This document shows, piece after piece, positions 36,166 through 47,456 of a stretch of DNA of 64,000 nt. The stretch comes from Ceratothoa steindachneri (Eukaryota; Arthropoda; Malacostraca; Isopoda; Cymothoidae): contig OZ018321.1 of assembly GCA_963969495.1 (NCBI GenBank), positions 129,116,120 to 129,180,119 of the forward strand, read 5' to 3'. Position 1 is the stretch's first letter, and each line of letters opens with the position of its first letter. Position numbers and translations under genes: made by a program. The notes beneath the pieces were generated by a model. It had not been told where the DNA came from and searched no databases. It worked only from the letters and a program-made list of their open reading frames with translations.

Positions 36166-38251
36166 CAGGGTTGGTTGAGAAAAACCTATTGACCCTTTTA
36201 CCCAGATTTACAGAGAAACCATGGTGTTCTTGGTGGACGGCCAAAAAACTCATTGTAGTCTGAATATGAAGATATTTCTAGGAATAAAGTTCGTTGCAAA
36301 ATTTGTTTACGAATAATAGCAAAAAGAATTGATCGAGCAAAAGACCATCATAAAAAGTGTTCAGTAAATACTTCAGCCCCATCTGTAAACGCCGAAGTTA
36401 TTAATCCTAACCAAGAAATTAATATAAGCAGCATTACTCCCATGGATTGTCAATATGCTAATAATTGCACCACGATGATATAAATGTAACAAATGAAAGC
36501 AATGATGAAACAAGTTCTACTCAAGAAATTGAAAATTCACGACCAGTTTCAACAGCATCCCTCTCAGAAACGTCTTATTCTGATATACTGGCTTCAATCA
36601 ACCACTCACAAATTTGTTTAACTTCAGTGAAAATTTGTAGTAATTCTGATCTAATTTCAAGGCAAAAAGTTATTAAAAATAGAAGGCACAAAGGAACTAT
36701 TAATCATATTGATAAATTTATTCAGACAACAGGTGATGAGGAATTTAAAGTGATTCAAGGGAAGTGGGCTTAATTTTTCTACAAGCTAAGTTTCCAAATT
36801 AAACATGATTGAGAATAGGGTAAATTATGCATTTTTATTATCAATATCTTAGATTATCTGGAGCTGCATTAAAAATCACTAATAGAGTTATTATTATAAA
36901 TTTCGATTTATAGTTCAATTAGAAATTTGATTTGCTTAAAAGATCACCCAAATATATCTATACATTAAATTTTGTATGAAAAATAGAGTAAAATTCATTA
37001 TTTTTGCTTACTTCTAGAATCGTATTACTTTTCGAGTTGCTAATGAATTAGAATTAGAAGAAACAAGATATGGGCTAAAGCACAGACGAGTGCTAACTAG
37101 GAAGCAGTTTGCTAGTCCACTGATAGAGGGAGCTTATACAGAAGTAAATACAGAAATGAAGATACTATTAAAAAAACAAAATGTGTGTCGTTTCACAAGA
37201 TAGATGGTCTAATATTCACAATGATCCAATTATTGCCAGTACTATACATTGCGAAGAAAAATTAAATCTACTTGATTGTATCTGTGTAGGAAGTCAGAGA
37301 AAAACTGCAGACTATTATTTTGAACTAGCAAAGATCATCATTTTAAAAGCAGGGACAGAGTATGGAGCAATTGTTGTTGAATTTGTGTCATATGATGAAG
37401 CAAAAATGAAACTCCTCCGTAAGGTTAGTATTTCCTAAACAAAGCTAAAATCATTCTCTTTGAAATATTTATTTATTTAAAGCAACTATCATATATGCAG
37501 GTATAAGTTATTATGATTTGATTTATTTATAGATGTAAATATACTTATGTAATTGCAGACGCTTGTTGACTGGAGGCCGACTTTAATAGCATATGGTTGT
37601 AGCGCACATTAATTGAATCTTGTGGAAAGCGTAGCAACTCCAACACCAGTTTTGTCTGCCATAAAGGATGTTCAAAGGTACTTCCGTGAGCGCCACCAGC
37701 CAGCAGGTTGGTTAAAGGAATTGAGTGATGTCTTATCATAACTCCACAGTAATACAAAGCATATTCATCATTCTAATTCCTAATTAAAAATTTAATCAAG
37801 TTGGGAAAATATTTTTTATTCCCAGCATGTACATTTTCATGTTAACATATTCTTGATATTATCTCTTAATTTTCAAAATGTTTGGTATATTTAAAGATAA
37901 CATTAGTTAAACTTTTACAAAGTATTGTAACTTCTGGTTGCTTAAAAAAATTATTACAATATCCAAATCTTAAACAGTTTATTTACTTATCAATAGTTGA
38001 ATGATCGCCTGGGATTTCAGTAAATATAATTTCATTGCAGATGGTCCAGTCAAAGAGCATGCTTAGAAACATTTGTGTAAAATCATCCGAATTATGTAGA
38101 AATACGAGACAGAGAGGCTCATAAAATGTGTACATATATCATCAATCATATTGACAACCGGCTTCTAATTGTGAAAGCAAGAAACCTGCTGATGCAGCTT
38201 AAGACAATTTCTATTGGTCTGGATTTCTCCCAAGTGAGTTTCTAAAACATA

Positions 38252-39184
38252 CGAGGGGCGGTCACTAAGTTTTGCAATTCGGATATAAGAAAACGAGATA
38301 TAAGGAAAAGTGTTTTATCATTTTTCAATATAACTACCCTCGACTTCACTGCACTTGCGCCACTTGTCCTCGAGGCTTCGAATTGCCGACAACCAGAAAT
38401 CTCCCGACTGCTGTTCAATCCACTCCTGGAAGGCGGGCTGTGGACATCTTCATCGTCCCCAAACCGGCGTCCACGCATTGCAGCCTTGAGCTGGCGGAAT
38501 AAAAAGTAGTCGCTGGGGGCCAGATCTGGACTGTAGGGGGAAAGTTGAGCTCCTCGAATCCGCACTCGCGCAGGGCAGCTTGTGCAACTCTGGCCTTGTG
38601 GACTTTGACGACCTTGAAGTCGATCATGGGCGTGAGGTTTCTAGGGACCCAACGGGCAGAGACCTTGGTCATGGCCAAATAGTCGTGGATGATGTTGATA
38701 ACACTTTCATGTGATATTCCAAATTCTCGCTCGATTTCTTTGACTTTCATCCGTCGATTTTCGAGGATGATCCTCTCCACACGGGCCACATTGTCCTCGG
38801 GGGCACGTCTGACGGGCGTCCTGGAGGGGGGGTCATATTCAAGGGACTCACGATCATGGAGGAACTCCCTATTCCAGCGAGCAATGGTTGCATAGGAAGG
38901 GGCCGTGTCGGTGTACACTGTAACCATGCGTTCGTGGATCTCTTTTGCATTCTTGCCTCCCTTGGTCAAAATTTTGATCAGTGCGCGGTGCTCAACCTTC
39001 TCCATTGTTGAAAAATTTGTGACTGACGATCCGCGATCAGCTACTGGTTCTTCAAATAGACGAGGCAGGAGCGTGCGGTTGCCAGTCCTGACTTGTCATA
39101 ACTTGTTCTAACACCCCCACAAACAGCCATCCCCCTTCCTCTGTTTTGCTCTACCGATTCGCAAAACTTATTGACCGCCCCTCG
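38252..39184 (-). mobile_element. Short mariner, copy 2, inside a hAT intron
   Basis: Terminal repeats read CGAGGGGCGGTCACTAAGTT at 38252 and, in reverse from 39184, CGAGGGGCGGTCAATAAGTT. TA duplications lie at 38250-38251 and 39185-39186. The 933-bp element carries a minus-strand transposase with the same internal deletion as copy 1 at 12751-13671. It sits 18 bp inside the intron that starts at 38234, so the hAT exons are untouched. Confidence 0.94.
38415..39005 (-). pseudogene. Internally deleted mariner transposase (copy 2)
   Basis: The start at 39005 opens 196 codons: an N-terminal paired-like DNA-binding half with SYATIARWNREFLHD, a linker with ENRRMKVKEIEREFGISHES, then VSARWVPRNLTPM. 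It then passes straight to VVKVHKARVAQAALRECGFE, which normally follows the second catalytic aspartate. A frameshift near 38545 moves the end into another frame, where SPYSPDLAPSDYFLFRQL keeps the third aspartate. In full-length mariners of this type about 170 residues lie between these parts. The N-terminal DNA-binding half is open, so a truncated DNA-binding protein is conceivable, but I see no evidence that it is made. Confidence 0.88.
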
Positions 39185-40376
39185 TACACTAATTACCAAT
39201 ATAAAAAGTCAATGCTATAATAAATAACATGCAAAGCATTTTCTTTAATAATATTTAATTTAATTTCTAGAGATTAAAATAAATTTTGAAATATTACAGT
39301 AATTCACAATTGAAAAAGTAAATATGAAAATAAATAAAATGCAAATAAGTGTTTTTAATAACAATTAATATAGGTAATATTTATTATATTCTTTAGATCA
39401 ATAATATTCAAGTACATTATAAATTATATTTTATTGACAGGATGATCACAACAACTGTCAGACTGTATTACGGCTTGGCTTAATATCATCGCAGCTAGCA
39501 ACATCAATGAAGAAATAAGAACTGAAATAAAGTGAAAGCTCAATGAAGTTGTAACTCCACAATACCTCCTTGATTATTTAATTGATCACTGAAGTCGAGA
39601 TGCCATTGGAAAAAATGAAAAATGGATTGCTTTGACGGACGAACAACAAGATATCGCACTTAACTATGTTGATTATTTGGATGAAAATTTAATGGTTGTC
39701 CTGGCAGCTAAGGAAACAGGAGACATCACAATATTTCCAAAAATGGCTTTCCAGAAATCTATGAGGAAATTATTACCTCAGAAATATTGGCAGTATATTA
39801 TAAAAGTGTCTTCATTAGATCTAGTTAAAGAATTCTGCTCCCTGATGTTATCTATTTCATCATATCCACCTTCTAGTGATGCGATTGAGAGGTTGTTTAG
39901 CACAGCAGGCCTTATTCATACAAAGAAACAGACTCAACAATGAACGTGTTGCTAAGCTTATTCACGTATACAGGCACTTTGGATGGAAAGAACCAAAGGA
40001 TAATGAAGACAATAATAGCATCATAAGTGAAAGCACATGTCAATCAACTTCTAGATATTCAGAGGATGATGAGCTTAATGAATTCATGGATTTCTGATAA
40101 TCAAAATTATGTGTATCTTTGTTTGTCGAGGCATCGTTTAATTTTTCAAACTAGTAATGAAAACCTATGTTGCGCCAACTAATATATTATCATTATTATT
40201 ATAAAGCTACAGGTATATAGTTTTGTCTATCTGTTCTAATATAGTAAATATATCAAACTTAAGTGCATAAATTTATTAGTAATCAATTAAAAGTAAGTTC
40301 AATTCTTTTATCCGTTTTTTTCAAGAGTTTTTCCCGGGCAATACCAAAGTGGGAAAAACTTACCTTGCCAACCTTG

Positions 40377-40690
40377 ATCGTAGCCATGTCCCTCATTGCA
40401 AATATTAGGTAATTTTAAGTAATCTTACTCTATTTTAAAAATGTTTAAATGACATCATTTTACTCTGCCTCTCTGTCGCAATAGAATAACCGACATATTT
40501 CACCCTTTACATTTCCTTCGAAAGTGAAATGACGCATTTATGTCATATTCCTCTCCTACCAAAATGAAATGACATCTTCGCCTTTACCCTAACCTTCGAA
40601 AATCTAAATACCGCCATCTTTTTTATTGAAAATTAAATGATGCCATCTTCCTCTCCTTCAGTATAAGATTCATGAATCATATCAGTTCAT
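40377..40690. repeat. Decayed minisatellite, right part
   Basis: The same CTTCGAAAA-TGAAATGA-GCCATCTTC pattern seen at 34925-36165 continues after the hAT (clearest at 40515-40670). The two parts were one array before the insertion. Confidence 0.75.
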
Positions 40691-42074
40691 TTTTAAGGCC
40701 GAAATAGGTGAAGACCAGCAAAGTATTAAAAACCATATCCACATTGAAATAAGGAACGGACGGGTTTAATATAGGATATTTAAGGGGGCACGACGATTTA
40801 AATTAAAGGAGCTTTGCATACACTTTTAGTTGCATGCCCCCCCATCCTCCTATTGTAGCTTCTTCTTCCGTACAATTGGTCTGTGTCCTTTACACACACT
40901 TTTATTTCTTATTATTTCAGCACCAAACTGGTGGCCTTCCTTCATGTTAATTTCTGTCCTATCTTCTGTAAATAAATAAAATCCTCAGCCAAACGCAATA
41001 GAAATAAATACCTAAAAAACTAAATACCAAAATTAACGTCATGTTTTCGATTATTATAATATATTTGTTTTAAAAACAATAGCCAATAAAGACAACCCAC
41101 TTCAAACGTTTTTTGAAAAGATGTTGTTGGAGGAAGTGGTAAAGTTAGGGTACGGGAAAATATTTTGAGAGGTCAAGGAACGCTCCTGTCCTTGCCATTT
41201 TTCCTGTAGGAGGAAGAGAGTGGAGTAAGGAAAGATCGATAATATTGACGAAATAGGATTGGCTGAATCGTCGTGTTTAGCAGAAGAATATAAATGTTAG
41301 GAAGTGAAATCGAAACTGTATTTTCCAAGTGCTGTTCAGATGTGAGAGTGAAGATGTAGAACCAGTATTTATGGTAGTTATATAGTATTGCAGATTGCTG
41401 AAGTATATGTGGTTACGGAACAAGTTAATTCCGTGACTAATAGCAGTTACATCTACCATAAATGGAAAGAGTAGTTTTTGCTTGCAAGGTGTTTGCAGAA
41501 AGAATGTAGCGCTGATTTGTATCTGCACTCATGTCCCTACTTGTCTCGCATTCTGTCACACACAATGTACTCTATTTTCATCATTCACTGACAGAGCGAT
41601 ACAGACTCGCAAATGTCTTATGCGTGGTAAAAAAATAACCCCGCCATTAATTAAGTGTACTACAAAAATTAAAATAACCAATCTAACACTATAAACAAAG
41701 TTATGTATTTCAAAAGGAAACTTAACATTGTAAATCACTTTCTTAAGCTTTTTTTTAGTAAAATGAAAGAGGAAATTTAGATCTCAACTGTAACTAAATA
41801 ATCCTTACTGTTATAACGGATTGGATCATAGATACCAGCTTCGTAACATCGGGCTGCAAGACGCTATGAAGAAATCTTTAAATTATAAGTCTGTTTCTCT
41901 ACTTGTAAATAAGATAGGTAGCTTTAGTGAGGCCATTCTACTAAAAAGGATGTTGAAAAGATAATAATGTACATCTTTACTATTCTATGGAGCAGGGTTG
42001 CGATCAGAAGTGTAGTTTATAACCAAACATCTTGATATGATTATTTTTAACTTTTGCCTTAACTCTATGTACAT
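40691..42074. other. No recognised gene
   Basis: AT-rich, with overlapping short ORFs around 41280-41740 on both strands that show no family motif. Confidence 0.4.
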
Positions 42075-43680
42075 GTTTTCCCAATGGTGCCCATCTGGCA
42101 AATGCTACCCAGGGCATAATTCAGTGAAATTAAAAATTTAGCCTAGTAATTAGCTACTTTAAAATTTTGAAAAAAACAAAAACAAAGAAAAACAAACAAT
42201 AAGGAAAATGCACAAAATAAAAGAAACGTAGCAAAAGCAAAAAGAAGGAAGAGCATGCTCCGGCGTCGGGGGAAGGCTCACCTCACGCTGGAGCAGAAGC
42301 ATGCGACCCACACCAAAGAGAGTCATATAAATGGAGGAGGCTAGGCTCCTCCAATAAGTAAAATAGTCCAAAAGTTTGTGTGGACGAACCAATCTCGAAT
42401 ACAAGGGACAATGGTAGCGTGATGATGATTGTAGAGGCGAGTCTCGCCCCCCCCCCTTTGTTTTCTCATCACGCATTCGACCTTGACTATTCCTTGACTA
42501 CTCCCCCGCAAGCCATTGGGAATGTCCGAAGCGCACGAATAATAGACGCCTCGGAAAGGTCTGAAGAGTCTGAAGCTGGATGTGGCTTGACCTTGGTCTC
42601 GCCGTGTTCTTGGCGGACCAAGAGAAACCAGAGGTGGATCGACGGCAATTGGAGGTCGCCCGCAAGTATCTCTAAAAAAGGGGGTGAGGGAAAAAACCCC
42701 GAATCCACCAACAATTGTAAGGGAGAAATAGCCTCTCCACTAGAATGATCTTGGATATGCCGCTGATAAAGCACAAGGAGGGGTACCTCTGACACAGATG
42801 TGGTTCTGCTCAGGAAGTGGTTCCGAAGATGGCAAATGGATAAGCCTTTTGCCGCAATCAGACGGGGGTAGGGAAGCACTTCCACCTGCCAGAGCGCTGC
42901 TGTCGTTTACCTTCTCGTCCGACCCAACATTAAGGTCAGGTGAGGATTGGTAATTCCACCCTGAGTTACCAATTGTGTTCGCTACCTGAACAACATTGAT
43001 CACCGACCACAATTTACATTTATGGACTTGTCTCTTCCCATATACCGAAGCCCCCAATTGAGCAGCCAGAGAGACAGCGCGACAGGTCCGATATCGTTAG
43101 TAGGACGTAATTAAGCCTCGATAGGACAGTTAGGATTAGAACATCTGTTTTGGCAGAACCAAACACAGGAAACGAGATTTATAGTTTGTCTGAAAGCCAA
43201 CAAAGCATTAAACCCTGCTCGCTAAAAGCATTAGAGTATTATGCACTTGAGAACGGCCGCAGTGAGGTGATCAGCCAATTGCGCGCAGGGAAATGGTTGA
43301 TGGAGCGGGAAACGATCTTTCCATTATTCACACACCAACGCCCAGAATCCCTCTATTCCCGGTCTCTTGCTATCTGCGGGCGTTAAAAGGCGTTAGTTAT
43401 ATAAGTTCCGAAGCCTCTCTTCTGACATGGCTTGAGGCATCTGGTTAAGTCCTTAGGCCTTAGGTGGAAGCACAACACCTTGTCATGGCCCCCTGAGTGA
43501 GTTCAAGTCAACCTAATGAAGGAGCTTTCATAATTTGTATTTCGGCGGGGAGGCCAAGTGTAACAGGCTACACTGTTTACCCCCTGTGGTGAAAGAGATG
43601 AGGAGAGTTAGGGCAGAAAGTAAATTTTAGCGCAAGAAGGAGGCGAGGCTAAGCTGGGATCATTTATGATACCACAATGC
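42075..43680 (-). mobile_element. Internally deleted copy of the 44.7-51.5 kb non-LTR element
   Basis: Its minus-strand 3' end matches the neighbour's 3' untranslated region: CCCATCTGGC-A-TGC at 42088 versus CCCATCTGGCGACTGCC at 44687, and TACAAGGGA-A--GGTAGCG at 42400-42420 versus 44969-44988. Immediately after GGTAGCG it jumps to ORF1-like sequence: GIVKVECVMRKQ near 42490-42450 parallels GAVKFERVMRKQ at 49690-49655. The 5' part, near 43640-43665, shares AAGGAGGCGAGGCTAAGCTG with GGAGAAGAGGCTAAGCTG near 51450. So most of ORF1 and all of ORF2 are missing. The 5' match is short and weaker than the 3' match. Confidence 0.55.
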
Positions 43681-43849
43681 TGATATTTGTTAATGGATTG
43701 ATCACCTAATCTGTTATTTTAGTTAATGAATTCTGAACTCTTTCAGGCATGTCTCTATTCAGCTGATTCATGTATGTAGAATACACTTAAGGGTTATCAT
43801 CTAGATTGCTCATCTTCTCCATTTATAAAACTGGGAGAGATCAAGACGA

Positions 43850-44645
43850 GCTATGCTAAGTTTGATTAACTTAATTGAAATCTGGAGAGGTGAAATTTGA
43901 CTTAGAGGTTAACTTTCTTTCCTTGCATTTGCAAATTAATTTCGTTGAACTTTGTGAGTATATCTGACAAGTAAACAATGCGATGCTGGATTTATTTTGT
44001 ATCGTCAAAGAAAACAGAATTCAAGTCTTTAAAGAGTTCAAGCACTGTTGCAAATAGTGAATAGTAATGTTTAAGGAAGTTTGCATATGATAGATATTTA
44101 ACTACTGGGCGCAACGAAAAACGTGAAAATCTGTGATGGCAGTCTTTATTGATCTGGGAAGTAGATCAGTTACATTTTTTACAGCAACAGGTAAGGCTTC
44201 ATTTAATAAATTTAAAAAAAACGCGAAAACGAAGATTCATCGATGGTGGCCTAACTGTTGCACAATCAAAAAGGTTGGTAATCTGGATGTCCTTTTCTTT
44301 GAGAAAGTTATCAGCAACAAGACATAATGTATCCGCTTTTATATCTATTTCTAGCTGTCTAGCCATAAATTCACTTGACCCAAATTTTATCTTTGACGAA
44401 ATAAAAATTAGCATGAAACAAACATGCATTAGGTAGAGTGGACCTTTCTAATTGTAAGGTAAATTCTTTTATTCTAGCAATATTGCACACTGTAGCTATG
44501 ATGTTTAGGGCTATTTCATCCACTCTTCTTTGAACAGATCTGTTACATATAAAATGGCTTTAATAATTTGTTCATGTAGCTTTTATAAATCTGTGCGCAG
44601 AATCGCACCTACTTCTTGAAGGGAAAGCTGTTCTCCAATTGCAGA
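43850..44645 (-). pseudogene. hAT-type transposase remnant (ZBED/DUF4371-like), copy 2
   Basis: On the minus strand from 44645: SAIGEQLSLQEVG; SVQRRVDEIALNII near 44540-44490; IKEFTLQLERSTL near 44470-44430; SEFMARQLEIDIKAD near 44370-44325; DNFLKEKDIQITNLF and CATVRPPSMNLRFRVF (44310-44210). Further on, FATVLELFKDLNSVF near 44060-44010 and YLSDILTKFNEINLQMQG near 43985-43915. The order matches the same hAT lineage as 28320-29180, but the residues differ enough to be a separate subfamily. It is broken by stops and frame changes. Confidence 0.6.
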
Positions 44646-44670
44646 AGGCTTATTAGATCATGCAATGAAT

Positions 44671-44683
44671 TTTTTTTTTTTAA
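44671..44683 (-). other. Poly(A) tail of the non-LTR element
   Basis: A run of T on the plus strand marks the minus-strand 3' end, about 200 bases after the ORF2 stop. The deleted relative at 42075 shares the sequence just before it. Confidence 0.75.
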
Positions 44684-44888
44684 ATATCCCATCTGGCGAC
44701 TGCCTTCTAGGGCATAGGTCGCCGTACTCATCCTATCCTAAATCTAGGCTATATTAAAAGCCAAATAAAAGAAAAAAATATAAACAGAAAAAAAAGAATA
44801 ATAAATGGAAAAAATATAAAGCGAGCTCCATTGACGGGGGAAGGACCGCCCTCCCTCGCCGAAGAAAACAGCGATCCATGGTTAAATT

Positions 44889-45790
44889 TTAAAAAATATG
44901 GAGAAGGCCGGCCGCCTCCAAAAATTCTAAGAGTACACAGGTCAATGTGCACGAATCCGTCCCGAGTACAAGGGAGAGACGGTAGCGACCCCGCTTATCC
45001 CTGTACCGGGACAGGTATCGTGCGCGAAGATCACCTAGACTGGGACATTCGACAAGAATGTGCCGAACAGTCTGGGGGACTACGCAGTCATCACAATAGG
45101 GCGCAGGCGAGCGCTCCATCAAATAGCGATGCGTCACACGAGTGTGTGTGATTCGAAGACGAGATAAAGCGACCTGAAGCCATCGCAGCATTGGGGGATA
45201 GGTCCATGGGAACAGTCGTGGCACAATGGCACGCAAATTTAAGTTTCCTTCGACCGTCTCCCATCTTCTTTGCCAAGCAGCCTGAAAAGCTGCCCGTATT
45301 CCTGCCATGTAGTCAATGTGAGGAAGAGCGAAACACTGGTCCGGTCGCAGAGTCCTTGCGGAATCTTTGGCGCCCTTATCGGCGCGCCCATTCTCCGCAA
45401 TTCCTACATTTCCAGGAACCCAGCAGAAAATAATCTCGACCTTCGCCCGGCTTGCTAAAATAGTGACGTCACAGATATCGGGAACCAGGGGATGCGGCGA
45501 TTCCAATGCCCCGAGAGAACTCAGGGTGCTTTGTGAGTCACTATAGATCACAATCAGGTCTCCGAACAGGGCCAGTTGTGTAATCTCGGGAACCGAGTGA
45601 TGTATTGCCACCAGCTCGGCCGTGAAGACAGACGCAGCGAATAGCAGAGCCCCGTTGACTTGAAACAGAGGGGATACGGCGTGGGAGCCGACCCTATCTT
45701 ATGACTTGGAGCCATCCGTATACACTGGCACAGTTCCAGCGTGATTCGAGGTGTGCTCCAAAAAAGTCGAACGCAATACTTCCGGCGCTG
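44889..45790 (-). pseudogene. Non-LTR ORF2: RNase H and C-terminal zinc finger
   Basis: RNase H removes the RNA template during target-primed reverse transcription. On the minus strand VPVYTDGSKS (45735-45706) has the first catalytic aspartate, FTAELVAIHHS near 45630-45600 the glutamate, VIYSDSQSTLSSL near 45550 the second aspartate and GNVGIAENGRADKGAKDSA near 45410-45360 the last. One stop follows GSKS. The C-terminal part has HTRVTHRYLMERS, YCDDCVVPQTVRHILVECP (45085-45030), a C-C-H-C pattern found after RNase H in arthropod non-LTR elements. The open part is 240 codons. Confidence 0.87.
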
Positions 45791-45895
45791 TACAAGCTTT
45801 GGGAGCAGAGGCGTGGCGACAAATAGCCAAATGTGATACCCTCCAGGGTAGCGTCCTGGGCAGAACCAGGAGTGCCACCGGCCCGAGAGCTATAT

Positions 45896-47310
45896 CTACC
45901 TCTCGACGGAGTTTCCTTGCCTTAAACCCAAAGGGCTTAGGGTATGACTGGCGTCTCTCGGTGGCATAGGCACCGTCGAGATCAGTTGCGGATGCAGTGA
46001 GAGCCGTTGGCGACTAAGGGAGACGCCAGGCTCGGGCAAACAGGCGAGTGATGCACTGTACGCGGCGTAGAGCAAGTGGCATCTCCCCAGCATCGACCAA
46101 CAGGCTCTCAATGGGCGAAGTGCGGAAGGCACCGGTCGCAAGGCGAAGGCCGGTTTGGTGGATCGTGTCCACCTTCCGCAATAAACGCTTGGCTGCGGAT
46201 GCATAAAACTCGCATTCGTAGTCGAGCTTCGAACGAACAAACGATCGATAAAAAAGTAAGGCAATAGCCCTCTCAACGCCCCAAGCACTGAACGTCACGG
46301 AACGGAGAATATCCATGGCGCGGGTACAAAAGACCCTAAGGCTGCAAATATGAGCATCCCAGGTGAGGCCTCGGTCACATACAAGACCAAGAAAACAGTG
46401 CGATTCAACCACTTCTAGGCGCACCCCATTAATAAACAAATCTGGGTCGGGGGGGAGCAGTGGATGGCAGCAGAAGTACACCACCTTAGTCTTAGCCAAA
46501 GAAAACCGAAACCTGTGCGCTTTAGCATAGCGAGAGACGTGGTTCAATGCCTGTTGGAGTCGACGCTCCAGAGTTGGCATCTGGGCGACGCCAAAAGAGA
46601 TCGAAAGGTCGTCCACGTAGAGCGTAACGAGAACATCTTCCGCCAGCACCGAGGTGATGCCGTTGATAGTGAGGGCAAAGAGTGTGACACTAAAGACACT
46701 CTTCTGTGGGACACCCTCTTCCTGGTCGTTTGGGCCGGAAGGGGCTCCCCCCACCCGTACGCGCAATCGACGATCTCGCAAAAATTCAGATATAAACATT
46801 GGGAGGTGTCCCCTCGCCCCTATCGTGTGGAGAGTCTAAATGATACCGTATCGCCATGCGGTATTATAGGACTTCTCCAGATCAAAAAACACCGTGGCGT
46901 AGTGCTGTCTACGAAGGAAGGCCTCACAGACGGCATTTTTAAATCGGAGCACAAAATCCGACATGAAGTGGAACTTGCGGAAGCCGCACTGTTACGAAGA
47001 AAGATGGCCTACGCTGTCCAGGAAAAAGGCTAATCTAAAATTTACCAATCTTTCTATCAACTTTCATACACAAGAGGTTAGAGTGATTGGTGGAAACCGA
47101 TCGGAGTAGAGTGATCTCTCCCCGGTTTGCGAAAGGCAAGCACAGTAGCGATTCGCCAGGAATCTGGGAGGAGACCCTCTACCCAGATCATGTTGAACAA
47201 ATCTAACAGAAAGGTCATGCCTAGCTCACCCAAGTTTCGAAGCATGGCGTACGGGACATCGTCCGAACCATGGGCGGTGTCCGTGCACGAAGCAAGAGCG
47301 GAGCGCAACT
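45896..47310 (-). pseudogene. Non-LTR ORF2: reverse transcriptase
   Basis: From 47310 the minus strand shows TAHGSDDVPYAMLRNLG, LLPDSWRIATVLAFRKPGRD (47190-47110), a DLEKSYNTAWRYGI segment (46880-46840, first catalytic region), then in one open frame (46799-46014) MFISEFLRDRR, EEGVPQKSVFSVTLFALT and TLYVDDLSISFG near 46620, the YVDD active site. The thumb follows with GLTWDAHI and RSKLDYECEFYASAAKR. The motif order and spacing are those of non-LTR RTs. Frameshifts occur near 47090-46830 and before 46799. Confidence 0.88.
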
Positions 47311-47456
47311 CACTTACAGTAAACCTGTCGTTGAAGGGTTATCCGCCTCTGGAGGTAAAGTCCAGCTGGCGACCTTCCGCGACATCATGACGTGCATTGA
47401 ATTCTGGCGGAGCAGCATCACGGCGGGAGAATGCGGAGAAAGCGGTCGCGAAGGAT

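Larger units (their letters stand above)
36260..40098 (+). pseudogene. hAT transposase, five-exon structure, decayed
   Basis: Exon 1 (about 36260-36780) has a BED-type finger: VRCKICLRIIAK then DHHKKC, a C-x2-C...H-x4-C pattern, and INHIDKFIQTT later. Exon 2 (37019-37423, after TTCTAG) has QDRWSNIHNDPIIAS, which holds a conserved aspartate, and VEFVSYDEAKM. Exon 3 (from 37559, after TTGCAG) reads LIAYGCSAH and NLVESVATPTP. Exon 4 (38041-38233) reads RWSSQRACLETF and ends at a GTGAGT donor. Exon 5 (39441-40098, after TTGACAG) contains the hAT C-terminal dimerisation region, SSYPPSSDAIERLFSTAGLI, then after a frameshift NNERVAKLIHVYRHFG. The intron 37424-37558 keeps the exon frame. Stops in exons 1, 2, 3 and 5 show it is dead. 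Confidence 0.85.
36166..40376 (+). mobile_element. hAT transposon with 8-bp target duplication
   Basis: The left end begins CAGGGTTGGTTGAGAAAAAC. The right end, in reverse from 40376, begins CAAGGTTGGCAAGGTAAGTT. The flanking octamers are ATCCTAGC (36158-36165) and ATCGTAGC (40377-40384), matching at seven of eight positions, as expected for an old hAT insertion. The 4211-bp element carries a spliced transposase gene and, in one intron, a 933-bp mariner. Confidence 0.93.

Noticed and set aside
42380..42885. Overlapping ORFs on both strands (122 and 132 codons)
   Set aside because: They overlap each other within a deleted non-LTR copy; only the short MRKQ-containing part matches known ORF1 text.
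43150..43386. 78-codon ORF starting MAEPNTGNEIYSL
   Set aside because: It has a sensible composition, but no family motif and no similarity within the window; a chance ORF in the 5' part of the deleted non-LTR copy is more likely.
46464..47033. 189-codon plus-strand ORF
   Set aside because: It lies opposite the non-LTR reverse transcriptase, whose motifs are clear on the minus strand.
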